Made by a program: the position numbers and the translations under genes. The notes under the pieces were generated by a model, which worked only from the letters and a program-made list of their open reading frames with translations, ran no database searches and was not told the origin of the DNA. Below are positions 1 to 6,241 of a stretch of 64,000 bases of DNA, one piece after another (position 1 is the stretch's first letter; every line of letters starts with the position of its first letter). This DNA comes from JAGXTF01 sp044224315 (lineage in GTDB: Bacteria; Bacteroidota; Bacteroidia; NS11-12g; UBA955), in assembly GCA_044224315.1 (NCBI GenBank), contig JBGAKR010000002.1:496001-560000 (forward strand), written 5' to 3'.

Positions 1-80
1 CCGATAAAGAAGGGGTATTTTATTTGAAATTGGTGGCTGAGAATGAGAGTTCGGTGATTAAGGTAATTGCAGTGAACTGA
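1..80 (+). CDS. 3' end of a secreted protein with T9SS type A C-terminal sorting signal (partial)
   Basis: The third frame is open from the window edge (first complete codon at 3) to a TGA at 78-80. The 25 visible residues include GVFYLKLVAENESS and end in VIKVIAVN. This pattern, a GxYxLKV-like strand followed by a basic, hydrophobic final strand, is the hallmark of the type A sorting domain that directs Bacteroidetes proteins through the type IX secretion system to the cell surface. The rest of the gene lies outside the window, so the cargo function cannot be stated. A repeat block begins at the base after the stop. Confidence 0.72.
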   Translation, partial: DKEGVFYLKLVAENESSVIKVIAVN

Positions 81-120
81 CAGCCGAAGAACAGCCGAAA
101 GACAGCCGACGGGCAGCCGA
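81..120. repeat. Four direct copies of CAGCCGA at 11-bp spacing
   Basis: CAGCCGA starts at 81, 92, 103 and 114, exactly 11 bp apart, with variable 4-bp linkers. The array begins immediately after the stop codon of the upstream gene and runs into the first 7-bp period array at 119. No reading frame or promoter is apparent here. Confidence 0.85.
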
Positions 121-153
121 TATCGGATTTCGGATCTTGGATCTTGGATTTCG
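119..153. repeat. Heptad (7-bp period) array, first block
   Basis: Five consecutive 7-mers: GATATCG, GATTTCG, GATCTTG, GATCTTG, GATTTCG. They share the frame GATnTyG and match the units of the larger block at 221-311, so the two are probably one array interrupted by the hairpin at 164-206. Confidence 0.85.
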
Positions 154-163
154 GGAACAGCCT

Positions 164-206
164 TTTCAAACTTTTCCAAAGTTTTCACCTTTGGAAAAGT
201 TTGAAA
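164..206. terminator. Perfect 18-bp inverted repeat in a convergent gap
   Basis: The left arm at 164-181 (TTTCAAACTTTTCCAAAG) is the exact reverse complement of 189-206, around a 7-nt loop. It lies between a gene ending on the plus strand at 80 and one ending on the minus strand at 321, so a bidirectional terminator or RNA-stabilising hairpin is plausible. There is no clear U-run after it, and it may instead be a dispersed palindromic repeat. Confidence 0.55.
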
Positions 207-220
207 TATCGTAAAGCGCC

Positions 221-311
221 GATTTCGGATATCGGATTTTGGATATCTGATATCTGATATCTGATATCCGTTATCCGGCATCTGCTATCTGCTATCTGAT
301 ATCTGCCCTCC
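221..311. repeat. Heptad (7-bp period) array, second block, 13 units
   Basis: In strict 7-bp register the units are GATTTCG, GATATCG, GATTTTG, GATATCT three times, GATATCC, GTTATCC, GGCATCT, GCTATCT twice, GATATCT and GCCCTCC. The central units (ATCCGTTATCCGGCA) also occur in the array at 9976-10031. This explains the low-complexity look of the gap; no gene is seen in it. Confidence 0.88.
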
Positions 312-320
312 GAAACCAAA

Positions 321-773
321 CTAGTTGCAATGACGCATGGCGAAGAGGAAGATCCGAATTACTAATATTACAACGAGAATGATGGTCCAGGTTGGGATTT
401 TGGCATTGTTGGCTGAATTGGGGTTGGGATACGGCGCCAGGGGTATTACCGGGGGTGCCGCTACAGGTTCTGGTTCCGGGGTTATTTCGGGTTCAGGAGC
501 ATGGTCTTTAGGATCATAGCGAAAACGGTTCTCAAAATCATCGTCTTCACTTTGTTGCTGCGCGCCATGCAGGAGACCATGGTCTTCAAATATTTTGCGG
601 GCGGTATCATAATCGCGCTTAAAAACTTTAATGCTAATTTCCTTGTTCATGCCCGGAATATTGGTATTATTCTGCTCTGTAACAGAGTGAATTCCGGCCT
701 CTTCCAACAGGCTAGAGGCAAAAGATGCATCATGCGAAAAATTAAAAGTAATAGCAGTTACAAGTGGTTCCAT
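321..773 (-). CDS. DUF2007-type putative signal-transducing protein with C-terminal membrane anchor
   Basis: A 150-residue protein. Residues 1-70 resemble the small DUF2007 fold: a strand-rich start (VTAITFNFSHD), a helix (ASFASSLLEEAGIHSV) and a second beta-alpha unit (ISIKVFKRDYDTARKIFEDHG). A Pro/Glu-rich linker follows at about 88-125, then one hydrophobic segment (TIILVVILVIRIFLFAM) near the C-terminus. It is therefore probably a cytoplasmic sensor-like domain tethered to the inner membrane. The ligand is unknown. The gene is divergent from lspA (about 100 bp between starts) and convergent with the T9SS gene across a repeat block. The family call rests on residue pattern only. Confidence 0.6.
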   Translation of the reverse strand: MEPLVTAITFNFSHDASFASSLLEEAGIHSVTEQNNTNIPGMNKEISIKVFKRDYDTARKIFEDHGLLHGAQQQSEDDDFENRFRYDPKDHAPEPEITPEPEPVAAPPVIPLAPYPNPNSANNAKIPTWTIILVVILVIRIFLFAMRHCN

Positions 774-872
774 TTATACAAATCTAACGAAATAAACTTT
801 CGCATTCATCGGATTTTGAAATCGATTATATCCGGATACTCTAAAATAAAAATTCTGAATTATCTTCGCCCA

Positions 873-1358
873 ATGGCCCTGCAAAAAACCACACGCTACC
901 TGCTCATTGCACTGGTGATTGTCACCAACATTGGTTGCGACCAGATATCCAAAACCATGGTGCGCAAAAAAATTGAGTATGGGCAGGAAATACCGGTAAT
1001 AGACCAGCACATTACCCTTACCCGGGTTGAAAATAAGGGGGCTTTTTTGAGTCTGGGTTCCGAATTGCCCGGCGCTTTTCACACCTTTGCCATGCTCATT
1101 TTGCCCTTACTCATACTGGGTGCAGGTACCGTTTTTGTTTTTACCCGCAAAAACATTTCAGGCTTATTTGTAACCGGTGCAGCCTTTTTATTGGGAGGCG
1201 GAATCGGCAATCTATACGACCGTTTTGCCTTTGGCAGTGTTACCGATTTTCTGCATCTGCAAGCCGGCGGACTCCAAACCGGCGTCTTCAATATGGCCGA
1301 CGTCTCCATCATGATAGGCACCGGCCTGGTGTTAATCTCCTCCTTCCGCCGCCCCTAA
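873..1358 (+). CDS. lspA: Lipoprotein signal peptidase (signal peptidase II)
   Basis: A 161-residue integral membrane aspartyl protease that removes signal peptides from prolipoproteins after diacylglyceryl transfer. Four hydrophobic segments are visible (about 8-22, 70-90, 97-112, 135-156). The catalytic pair sits in the conserved motifs GGGIGNLYDR (D116) and VFNMADVSI (D143), and the N-terminal D23 region (GCDQISK) is also typical. The frame is open upstream to 501, but that extension is non-homologous; ATG at 873 gives the normal length. A TATCTTCG -7-like box at 861-868 ends only 4 nt before the ATG, so the mRNA may be nearly leaderless. Several lipoproteins in this window are potential substrates. 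Confidence 0.95.
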   Translation: MALQKTTRYLLIALVIVTNIGCDQISKTMVRKKIEYGQEIPVIDQHITLTRVENKGAFLSLGSELPGAFHTFAMLILPLLILGAGTVFVFTRKNISGLFVTGAAFLLGGGIGNLYDRFAFGSVTDFLHLQAGGLQTGVFNMADVSIMIGTGLVLISSFRRP

Positions 1359-1422
1359 CCCCAGCAGCCATGCATACCCCAAACCCCTCCACGACCATGG
1401 CTGTTGCTATTCCCCATTCCCC

Positions 1423-1459
1423 GCCTCAAAAGCAGTCGGGCAAGCCTATACCCTATTCC
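1423..1459. repeat. 37-bp dispersed repeat, copy 1
   Basis: The sequence begins GCCTCAAAAGCAGTCGGGCA and matches 6191-6227 at 34 of 37 positions by eye. Both copies are intergenic and flanked by CTATTCC/CCATTCC heptads. No coding potential is evident. Confidence 0.8.
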
Positions 1460-1471
1460 TCCGCAACCACT

Positions 1472-1501
1472 TGTCGGTGCCTGAAATATGTTGACCGTTT
1501 T
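1472..1501 (+). repeat. IS left inverted repeat (IRL)
   Basis: It begins TGTCGGTGCCTGAAATATG and pairs with the right end at 2893-2922 at 25 of 30 positions. The inner 12 bases (GTTGACCGTTTT) are identical in both ends. Confidence 0.9.
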
Positions 1502-1534
1502 TAAGGACAAAACCAACTTTAAAAACAAAAACAT

Positions 1535-1948
1535 ATGGCAACCCGAGAACAATTTGAATTAAGCTCTGCAGAACGCAGAAAAAGGATTTTCAGTACAGAC
1601 TTTAAACGAAAAAAAGTCAGGGAGATTGAACTAAAACAAACGACGGTATTAGAGGTCAGCAAGGCCTATCAGGTGCGCCAAGCTAATGTGTACCGTTGGC
1701 TTGAGAAGTATGGTAAATCTTATAAAAAAAGCGTACGTTTGATAGTAGAAATGGAAAGCGACACCAAACAACTGCTGGACCTGAAGGCTAAAATTGCAGA
1801 ACTGGAGAGGATTGTGGGACAAAAACAATTGACCATTGACTTCCAGGCCAAAATGATTGATTTAGCCGAGGAGGTTTATGGTGTGGATATAAAAAAAAAA
1901 TTCGAGAGCAAACCACCATCTATTTCTGGCAACACAGAGAACAGCTAA
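1535..1948 (+). CDS. IS3-family transposase OrfA (helix-turn-helix subunit)
   Basis: A 137-residue DNA-binding protein of the IS. The N-terminal half has a Tnp_1-type helix-turn-helix (about 20-60, including TTVLEVSKAYQVRQANVYRWL), followed by a leucine-zipper-like coiled coil (about 75-115, LLDLKAKIAELERIVGQKQL) for multimerisation. In IS3 elements OrfA recognises the ends, and an OrfAB fusion made by -1 frameshifting is the active transposase. The frame passes through AAA AAA AAA at 1892-1900, where slippage into the orfB frame would occur. The ATG follows an A-rich leader with no strong ribosome-binding site. Confidence 0.92.
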   Translation: MATREQFELSSAERRKRIFSTDFKRKKVREIELKQTTVLEVSKAYQVRQANVYRWLEKYGKSYKKSVRLIVEMESDTKQLLDLKAKIAELERIVGQKQLTIDFQAKMIDLAEEVYGVDIKKKFESKPPSISGNTENS

Positions 1949-2007
1949 AATGTAGCCTGAACACATTTTACAAAGCAATTTCAACAAGCAAACAGGCACT
2001 ACATCAA

Positions 2008-2754
2008 TTGCTTAACCGACGTTTAAAAATGGAGGAAGAAAACACCTATCTCATTGACATCGTAAGGCAGATTCGCAAAGATCACGCAACAATGAACAGC
2101 CGGGCCATGTATTACAAAATTAAACCACAAAGTATTGGACGAGATAAGTTTGAGGCACTTTGCAGAGACTGGGGCTTTTTAACTTCAAAGCCGGTCAATT
2201 ATCGCAGAACAACTTATAGCAACGGCGTTATACGATTCGATAATTTGCTGGCTAGCGCAAAACTCAGTAGTATTAACCAGGCCTTTGTAAGCGATATCAC
2301 GTATTATGAATTAATCCGGTTTTATTACATCACATTTATTCTGGACGCATATTCCAGGTATATAGTCGGCTATAGTGTATCAGACCGCCTTACCACAGAA
2401 AGCACCACATTGCCAGCGCTGCAAATGGCTATCAAGTATAGAAAAACACTACCAGAAAACATCATCTTTCACTCAGATGGTGGAGGTCAATACTATGACA
2501 AGGATTTCCTTGCCCTGACTGAGAAATACAAGTTCAGAAATAGCATGTGCGAGTATCCGCAAGACAATGGAGTTGCAGAAAGAATCAACGGCGTTATCAA
2601 AAACAATTACTTAAAACATTGGAAAACTACCTCTTATGCGCAACTAGTGAAAAATGTTGACCGGGCAGTGACCCTTTACAACAATGAAAAACCACACAAA
2701 TTTCTCAAATATAGAACCCCTTTGGAGATTGAAATTGAACAATTACATTTGTAA
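2008..2754 (+). CDS. IS3-family transposase OrfB (DDE integrase domain)
   Basis: A catalytic rve-type integrase core. The DDE residues are visible in FVSDITYYE (Asp), IIFHSDGGGQYYD (Asp) and NGVAERINGVIKNN (Glu). The N-terminal HTH_21-like helper region (IVRQIRKDHATMNSRAMYYK) is present. The ATG used here is internal. The frame is open from 1861, so it overlaps orfA and includes the A10 run at 1891-1900. The active protein is probably OrfAB produced by programmed -1 frameshifting on A AAA AAA. The residues added upstream (YFWQHREQLKCSLN and on) read as continuous protein, which supports fusion. Most IS3 relatives work this way. Confidence 0.92.
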   Translation: MLNRRLKMEEENTYLIDIVRQIRKDHATMNSRAMYYKIKPQSIGRDKFEALCRDWGFLTSKPVNYRRTTYSNGVIRFDNLLASAKLSSINQAFVSDITYYELIRFYYITFILDAYSRYIVGYSVSDRLTTESTTLPALQMAIKYRKTLPENIIFHSDGGGQYYDKDFLALTEKYKFRNSMCEYPQDNGVAERINGVIKNNYLKHWKTTSYAQLVKNVDRAVTLYNNEKPHKFLKYRTPLEIEIEQLHL

Positions 2755-2796
2755 GGCAAACAAAGCCGAGGATGACAGAGTCATTTGACGCAAAAT

Positions 2797-2831
2797 TCAA
2801 TTAAAAGGGGCATTTAGCCCCATTTAATTGA
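2797..2831. terminator. Strong hairpin downstream of orfB inside the IS
   Basis: TCAATTAAA, one unpaired A, GGGGC, a 5-nt loop, then GCCCC, A and TTTAATTGA: 14 base pairs with one A/A mismatch. It is bracketed by 12-bp direct repeats GCAAACAAAGCC at 2756-2767 and 2832-2843. It probably ends transposase transcripts or blocks outside read-through. Confidence 0.7.
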
Positions 2832-2892
2832 GCAAACAAAGCCTCCGAATCAAGATGTATTCTCTGCAAAAGTCTACAAGGAGACGAGAGGC

Positions 2893-2922
2893 AAAACGGT
2901 CAACGTTATTCAGGCATCAACA
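2893..2922 (-). repeat. IS right inverted repeat (IRR)
   Basis: Read on the minus strand it begins TGTTGATGCCTGAATAACG and matches the left end at 25 of 30 positions. ACT follows it, repeating the bases before the left end. Confidence 0.9.
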
Positions 2923-2959
2923 ACTATTCCCCATTCCCTATACCCCATTCCCCAAAAAA

Positions 2960-3790
2960 ATGCTTTGCATTTTTTATAACCCTTATGCAGGCCGTTACCG
3001 CGATTCGCACATCGAATCCATGGAACAACAAGCCAAACAAGTTTTTGGTGCTTGCAGGGTTATTAATGATGTAAAAGAACTGGCACAAATCCACCATTCG
3101 CATATCATTATTACAGGCGGCGACGGAACGGTACATATTGCAGTAAATACCGCCGACCTCGAAACCAATACATTTTCAATTGTAGCTTTAGGCAGTGGCA
3201 ATGATTTTATCAAGAATTTTAAACGACAAAAATTTCCGGCATTGTTGCAATCTATTAAAACCCAAAAAGCCAGTCCGGTAGACCTCATTCAAATCAACGA
3301 ACACAAAGCCGCAGTGCTTGCAGGCATTGGTTTCGACGCGCATGTATCTAACGCTGCCCACCAACAAAAATGGAAAATTCCGGCTATTAAATACATCATT
3401 CCGGTAATGCGGCACATGTTTTTTTACAAGGGAATAAAAATGAAAATCACCGGCAGAGATTTGGAATATACAGGCCGGGTTTTTATGCTCTCCTGCGGCA
3501 ACGGATTCAGGGCTGGTGGAGGTTTTAAGCTATATCCAAAAGCCAGAATCGACGATGGCAAAATGGATGTTTTAATGATAGAACCCCCCACTTTTTGGCA
3601 GAAATTGAAATACGTATGGTTGGTTAATTTTGGCAAACATTTAAATTTAAAAATTGTAAAATATGTACAAACCGATAAAATTTCCGTTGAATTGGAGCAA
3701 GAGGATTTTTACAATACCGATGGGGATGTATACCGCGCCAAACGCATGGACATCCGCATTCTACCCGGGGCTATGCGGGTGATTATGTGA
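2960..3790 (+). CDS. Diacylglycerol/lipid kinase family protein (DAGK catalytic domain)
   Basis: A 276-residue soluble ATP-dependent lipid kinase of the YegS/DgkB type. The nucleotide-binding signature GGDGTVHIAVN is at 53-63, followed by ALGSGNDF and the C-terminal domain motif GNGFRAGGGFKLYPKARIDDG. The substrate (diacylglycerol, phosphatidylglycerol or another lipid) cannot be read from sequence. The frame opens upstream at 2828, inside the IS, but ATG 2960 (MLCIFYNPYAG) begins the conserved first strand. A native promoter may have been displaced by the IS insertion 37 bp upstream, so expression could now depend on IS-borne or read-through transcription. It converges with the acetyltransferase, with a 2-bp gap. 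Confidence 0.88.
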   Translation: MLCIFYNPYAGRYRDSHIESMEQQAKQVFGACRVINDVKELAQIHHSHIIITGGDGTVHIAVNTADLETNTFSIVALGSGNDFIKNFKRQKFPALLQSIKTQKASPVDLIQINEHKAAVLAGIGFDAHVSNAAHQQKWKIPAIKYIIPVMRHMFFYKGIKMKITGRDLEYTGRVFMLSCGNGFRAGGGFKLYPKARIDDGKMDVLMIEPPTFWQKLKYVWLVNFGKHLNLKIVKYVQTDKISVELEQEDFYNTDGDVYRAKRMDIRILPGAMRVIM

Positions 3791-3792
3791 GT

Positions 3793-4284
3793 TTATTTTT
3801 TATTCCAAACCATCACAAAATCATTCATAAAATACCCATCGCCAATATCAAAATCGGCTACTTTTTCAATTACAAATCCCAGCTTAAAATAAAAATTAAT
3901 GGGCTTATAATTTTGCCGGTTTACCTGCAAGCGAATGCAATTTACTTGCGGAAACTTTTGCAATAACAATTCAAATATCTGCGTGCCCATTCCCTTTCCA
4001 TGCAGGTCAGTATCCAGATAAAATTTATGGATAAAATAACTGCTGTCTTCTTTTTGCGAAATGGATATAAAACCTACAGTTTCATTCTCAGATTTTACCA
4101 GAAAAAACTGCTGCCCTTCTGCCATTTGTAATTCCAATGCGGTGGCGTTATAAAGCTTGTTGAGCATATAATCTACTTGCACCTGCCCAATGATGGGTGG
4201 ATAATGCACCTGCCAGATTTTGGTAGCCAGAGACTGGATTTGCGGAATATCGGCAAGGCTGGCTGTAAATAATTGTGGAATCAC
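3793..4284 (-). CDS. GNAT-family N-acetyltransferase
   Basis: A 163-residue single-domain acetyl-CoA transferase. The GNAT motif A is visible as KFYLDTDLHGKGMGTQIFELLLQKF (the HGKGMGTQ stretch binds the CoA pyrophosphate), followed by motif B (INFYFKLGFVIEKVADFDIG) ending in YFMNDFVMVW. The substrate is unknown; this subfamily often modifies small amines or is annotated as a diamine acetyltransferase. It diverges from the ABC ATPase gene with only 34 bp between starts, so the promoters must overlap. Confidence 0.85.
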   Translation of the reverse strand: MIPQLFTASLADIPQIQSLATKIWQVHYPPIIGQVQVDYMLNKLYNATALELQMAEGQQFFLVKSENETVGFISISQKEDSSYFIHKFYLDTDLHGKGMGTQIFELLLQKFPQVNCIRLQVNRQNYKPINFYFKLGFVIEKVADFDIGDGYFMNDFVMVWNKK

Positions 4285-4318
4285 GGCCCAAATTTCTCAA
4301 ATTTGCAGCGCATAACCA

Positions 4319-5035
4319 ATGTTAAAAGTAGAAAACCTACAATGCGGATACCGGAATGGAACGGTAAAGGCGGTCATCAATCCGCTGAACTTCGGCGCGG
4401 CTGCAGGTGAAATGCTGCTGCTGGCTGGTAGAAACGGCATTGGCAAAAGCACCCTGCTACGCACCCTTTCCGGTTTGCAGGCTCCCTTATCCGGACTCGT
4501 TGAAATTGAGGGTAAAAACATTGCCACCCTGCCTCCGGGCCAATGCGCCAGTTTGGTTTCTGTGCTATTCTCCACCCCACCCGAGTTGGCCATGACCAGC
4601 TGCAGCGAAGTAGTTTTGGCCGCTATGCAACGCAATTTTTCCATTTTTCAGCACAATTTTGATGCTGAAAATGTAGTGGTAAAAAATTGTTTGGAACAAA
4701 CCGAAATGGGTGCATTTTACGACCGCGATTTTGCCTCACTCAGCGATGGTGAAAAACAAAAAGTAATGCTGGCCCGCTGCCTGGCACAAGGTACACCGGT
4801 GCTGGTGCTGGATGAACCCCTGGCTTTTTTGGATTATCCCAGCCGCAGAAAAATGTTGCAAATGCTGCAAAAAATTTGCAAACAACAAAATAAAATTATC
4901 ATTTACAGCAGCCATGATTTAGACATTTCCCTGCAATTTTGCGACCGCATGCTGTTGCTGCAAGACAATGGGGAATGGGCTTTGCACCAGGATGCCGCTG
5001 CCATTAAAAATCTCGATCCGGTATTGCTTTTTTGA
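4319..5035 (+). CDS. Orphan ABC transporter ATP-binding protein, FecE/HmuV-like
   Basis: A 238-residue ATPase. Walker A is GRNGIGKS (37-44), the signature is LSDGEKQKVMLAR and Walker B is VLVLDEPLAFLD, followed by the SSHD switch histidine motif. The layout matches iron-complex/siderophore or haem importer ATPases. The Q-loop region reads VSVLFSTPPEL with no glutamine, resembling a FecE-type variant with VLT at this site. No permease or binding protein is adjacent, so its membrane partner is encoded elsewhere or it works alone. It is followed after 5 nt by a methyltransferase gene, probably co-transcribed. Confidence 0.85.
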   Translation: MLKVENLQCGYRNGTVKAVINPLNFGAAAGEMLLLAGRNGIGKSTLLRTLSGLQAPLSGLVEIEGKNIATLPPGQCASLVSVLFSTPPELAMTSCSEVVLAAMQRNFSIFQHNFDAENVVVKNCLEQTEMGAFYDRDFASLSDGEKQKVMLARCLAQGTPVLVLDEPLAFLDYPSRRKMLQMLQKICKQQNKIIIYSSHDLDISLQFCDRMLLLQDNGEWALHQDAAAIKNLDPVLLF

Positions 5036-5040
5036 TTTTC

Positions 5041-5751
5041 ATGCAAAAAAGAAAAGCCTTTCAGTGCAAACATTTTACCCTGGAACAAACCGAGGTGGCC
5101 ATGCCCGTAACCACCGATGCCTGCCTGTTTGGAGCCCTGGCAGAATTTACCGATGGTGATACGATTTTAGATATCGGCGCCGGTACCGGAATCCTTTCTC
5201 TAATGCTGGCCCAGCGCTATCCTACCGCTACAATTACCGCTTTAGAAATACATTCACCGGGGTTTGAAAACCTCGCAAACAATTGCCAAAATTCTCCGTT
5301 TGCCCAAAGAATAAAACCCGTGTTGGGCAATATTTTACAGTGGAAAAACGAACTACAATTCGATGGGATAATCTGGAATCCGCCCTTTTTTGAGAATCAG
5401 CTGAAATCCGAAACTGAAACCAAAAGCCTGGCCCGCCACACCGGTGATTTAAGCTATGAGGCATTTCCCGAAATTCTCCGTCAACATTTAAAACCCCGGG
5501 GCAAAGCGTGGCTATTGATCCCCCAAAGCCATACTGAAAAACTCAATTTTTACCTCCAAAAAACAGGCTTTTATTTGTTGAAACAAATTAATATTTCAGC
5601 CCATAAATACAAACCCTCCCATCTGGCTATGATGCAGGTGGGCCGTGAGCCACAAACGTTTGTGAGTGAAGAATTAATTACCTACCAGCAGGCAGGAATG
5701 TATACCCCAAAAGCCATGGAAGTATTAAAACCCTTCTATTTATTTTTATAA
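5041..5751 (+). CDS. SAM-dependent adenine-N6 methyltransferase, tRNA1(Val) A37 TrmN6/YfiC-like
   Basis: A 236-residue class I methyltransferase. The SAM-binding motif I is LDIGAGTG (43-50) and the adenine-N6 catalytic motif is NPPF (113-116), preceded by FDGIIW. The N-terminal FQCKHFTLEQTEVAMPVTTDACLFG matches the conserved start of TrmN6 enzymes, which methylate A37 of tRNA1(Val). An in-frame TTG at 5032 overlaps the ABC stop, but ATG 5041 is the likelier start. RNA specificity is inferred from motif pattern. Confidence 0.82.
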   Translation: MQKRKAFQCKHFTLEQTEVAMPVTTDACLFGALAEFTDGDTILDIGAGTGILSLMLAQRYPTATITALEIHSPGFENLANNCQNSPFAQRIKPVLGNILQWKNELQFDGIIWNPPFFENQLKSETETKSLARHTGDLSYEAFPEILRQHLKPRGKAWLLIPQSHTEKLNFYLQKTGFYLLKQINISAHKYKPSHLAMMQVGREPQTFVSEELITYQQAGMYTPKAMEVLKPFYLFL

Positions 5752-5767
5752 TATTTACCGAAAATAT

Positions 5768-5798
5768 TTTGATTTCTGCTACACATTGAATAATTTCG
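5768..5798 (+). promoter_or_regulatory. Bacteroidetes-type promoter for the PspC gene
   Basis: TTTG at 5768-5771, a 19-nt spacer, then TAATTTCG at 5791-5798, close to the TTTG / TAnnTTTG consensus. The box ends 5 nt before the ATG at 5804, so transcription should start at or next to the start codon. Confidence 0.7.
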
Positions 5799-5803
5799 TT
5801 GAA

Positions 5804-6022
5804 ATGAGTTGGGCCAAGTATGCAATAGAGAAGTCGGCATTTGGGGTTTGCACCTTTTTGGGCGACAAGATGGGCATTAGCACCCGCCGCATTCGTTTGT
5901 ATTTTATATACACCTCCTGCCTTACCCTGGGCAGTCCGGTATTGTTTTACCTCATAGCCGCTTTCTGGCTAAATCTGAAACGCTATACCGAAGAAAAACG
6001 CACCAGCGTGTGGGATTTGTAA
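5804..6022 (+). CDS. Small PspC-domain membrane protein
   Basis: A 72-residue protein from ATG 5804 (MSWAKYAIEK). The pattern FGVCTFLGDKMGISTRRIRLYFIYTSCLTLGSPVLFYLIAAFWL is a PspC domain: an amphipathic N-terminal part (CxxLGDKMGIxxRRIRL) and one transmembrane helix (about 33-58). PspC proteins sense or buffer membrane stress. The tail is short and basic. The consensus promoter leaves almost no 5' leader. Confidence 0.82.
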   Translation: MSWAKYAIEKSAFGVCTFLGDKMGISTRRIRLYFIYTSCLTLGSPVLFYLIAAFWLNLKRYTEEKRTSVWDL

Positions 6023-6241
6023 GAAATCTTTTTTTTGTTTTCATAGCTAAATTAGAAGGTTTGATTTTGAGTTTTGGCTGCAAAAAAAACCTGCAAACTA
6101 AACGACAGTACCCTGAATATTTACAACGGTTTAATTATTAAAAAATAAACCGTCTATTCCCTAAAAGACTGTTCATCTGTCGCCTCCCCTGCCTCAGAAG
6201 CAGTCAGGCAAGCCTATTCCCTATTCCCCATTCCCTATCAA
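6023..6241. other. Convergent intergenic gap with repeat, no gene seen
   Basis: The gap separates the PspC gene from the minus-strand DUF6029 gene. The first part is A/T-rich with a T7 run at 6030-6036 that could end the pspC transcript. The last 50 bases hold the second 37-bp repeat (6191-6227) and CCATTCC/CTATTCC heptads. Confidence 0.6.
6191..6227. repeat. 37-bp dispersed repeat, copy 2
   Basis: It begins GCCTCAGAAGCAGTCAGGCA and matches 1423-1459 at 34 of 37 positions. The heptads CTATTCC and CCATTCC follow directly. Confidence 0.8.

Larger units (their letters stand above)
1472..2922 (+). mobile_element. Complete IS3-type insertion sequence, 1451 bp
   Basis: The imperfect terminal inverted repeats (1472-1501 and 2893-2922) match at 25 of 30 positions and both start with TGT. 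The element is flanked by a 3-bp direct repeat ACT (1469-1471 and 2923-2925), as expected for IS3-type target duplication. Inside are orfA and orfB in overlapping frames, with orfB at -1 relative to orfA, and a ten-A slippery run at 1891-1900. All catalytic residues and both ends are present, so the copy appears intact and possibly active. It sits in a low-complexity CTATTCC/CCATTCC tract between lspA and the lipid kinase gene. Confidence 0.93.

Noticed and set aside
501..872. N-terminal extension of the lspA frame
   Set aside because: It is translated from the antisense of the DUF2007 gene and promoter region and has no LspA homology pattern. ATG 873 gives the normal length.
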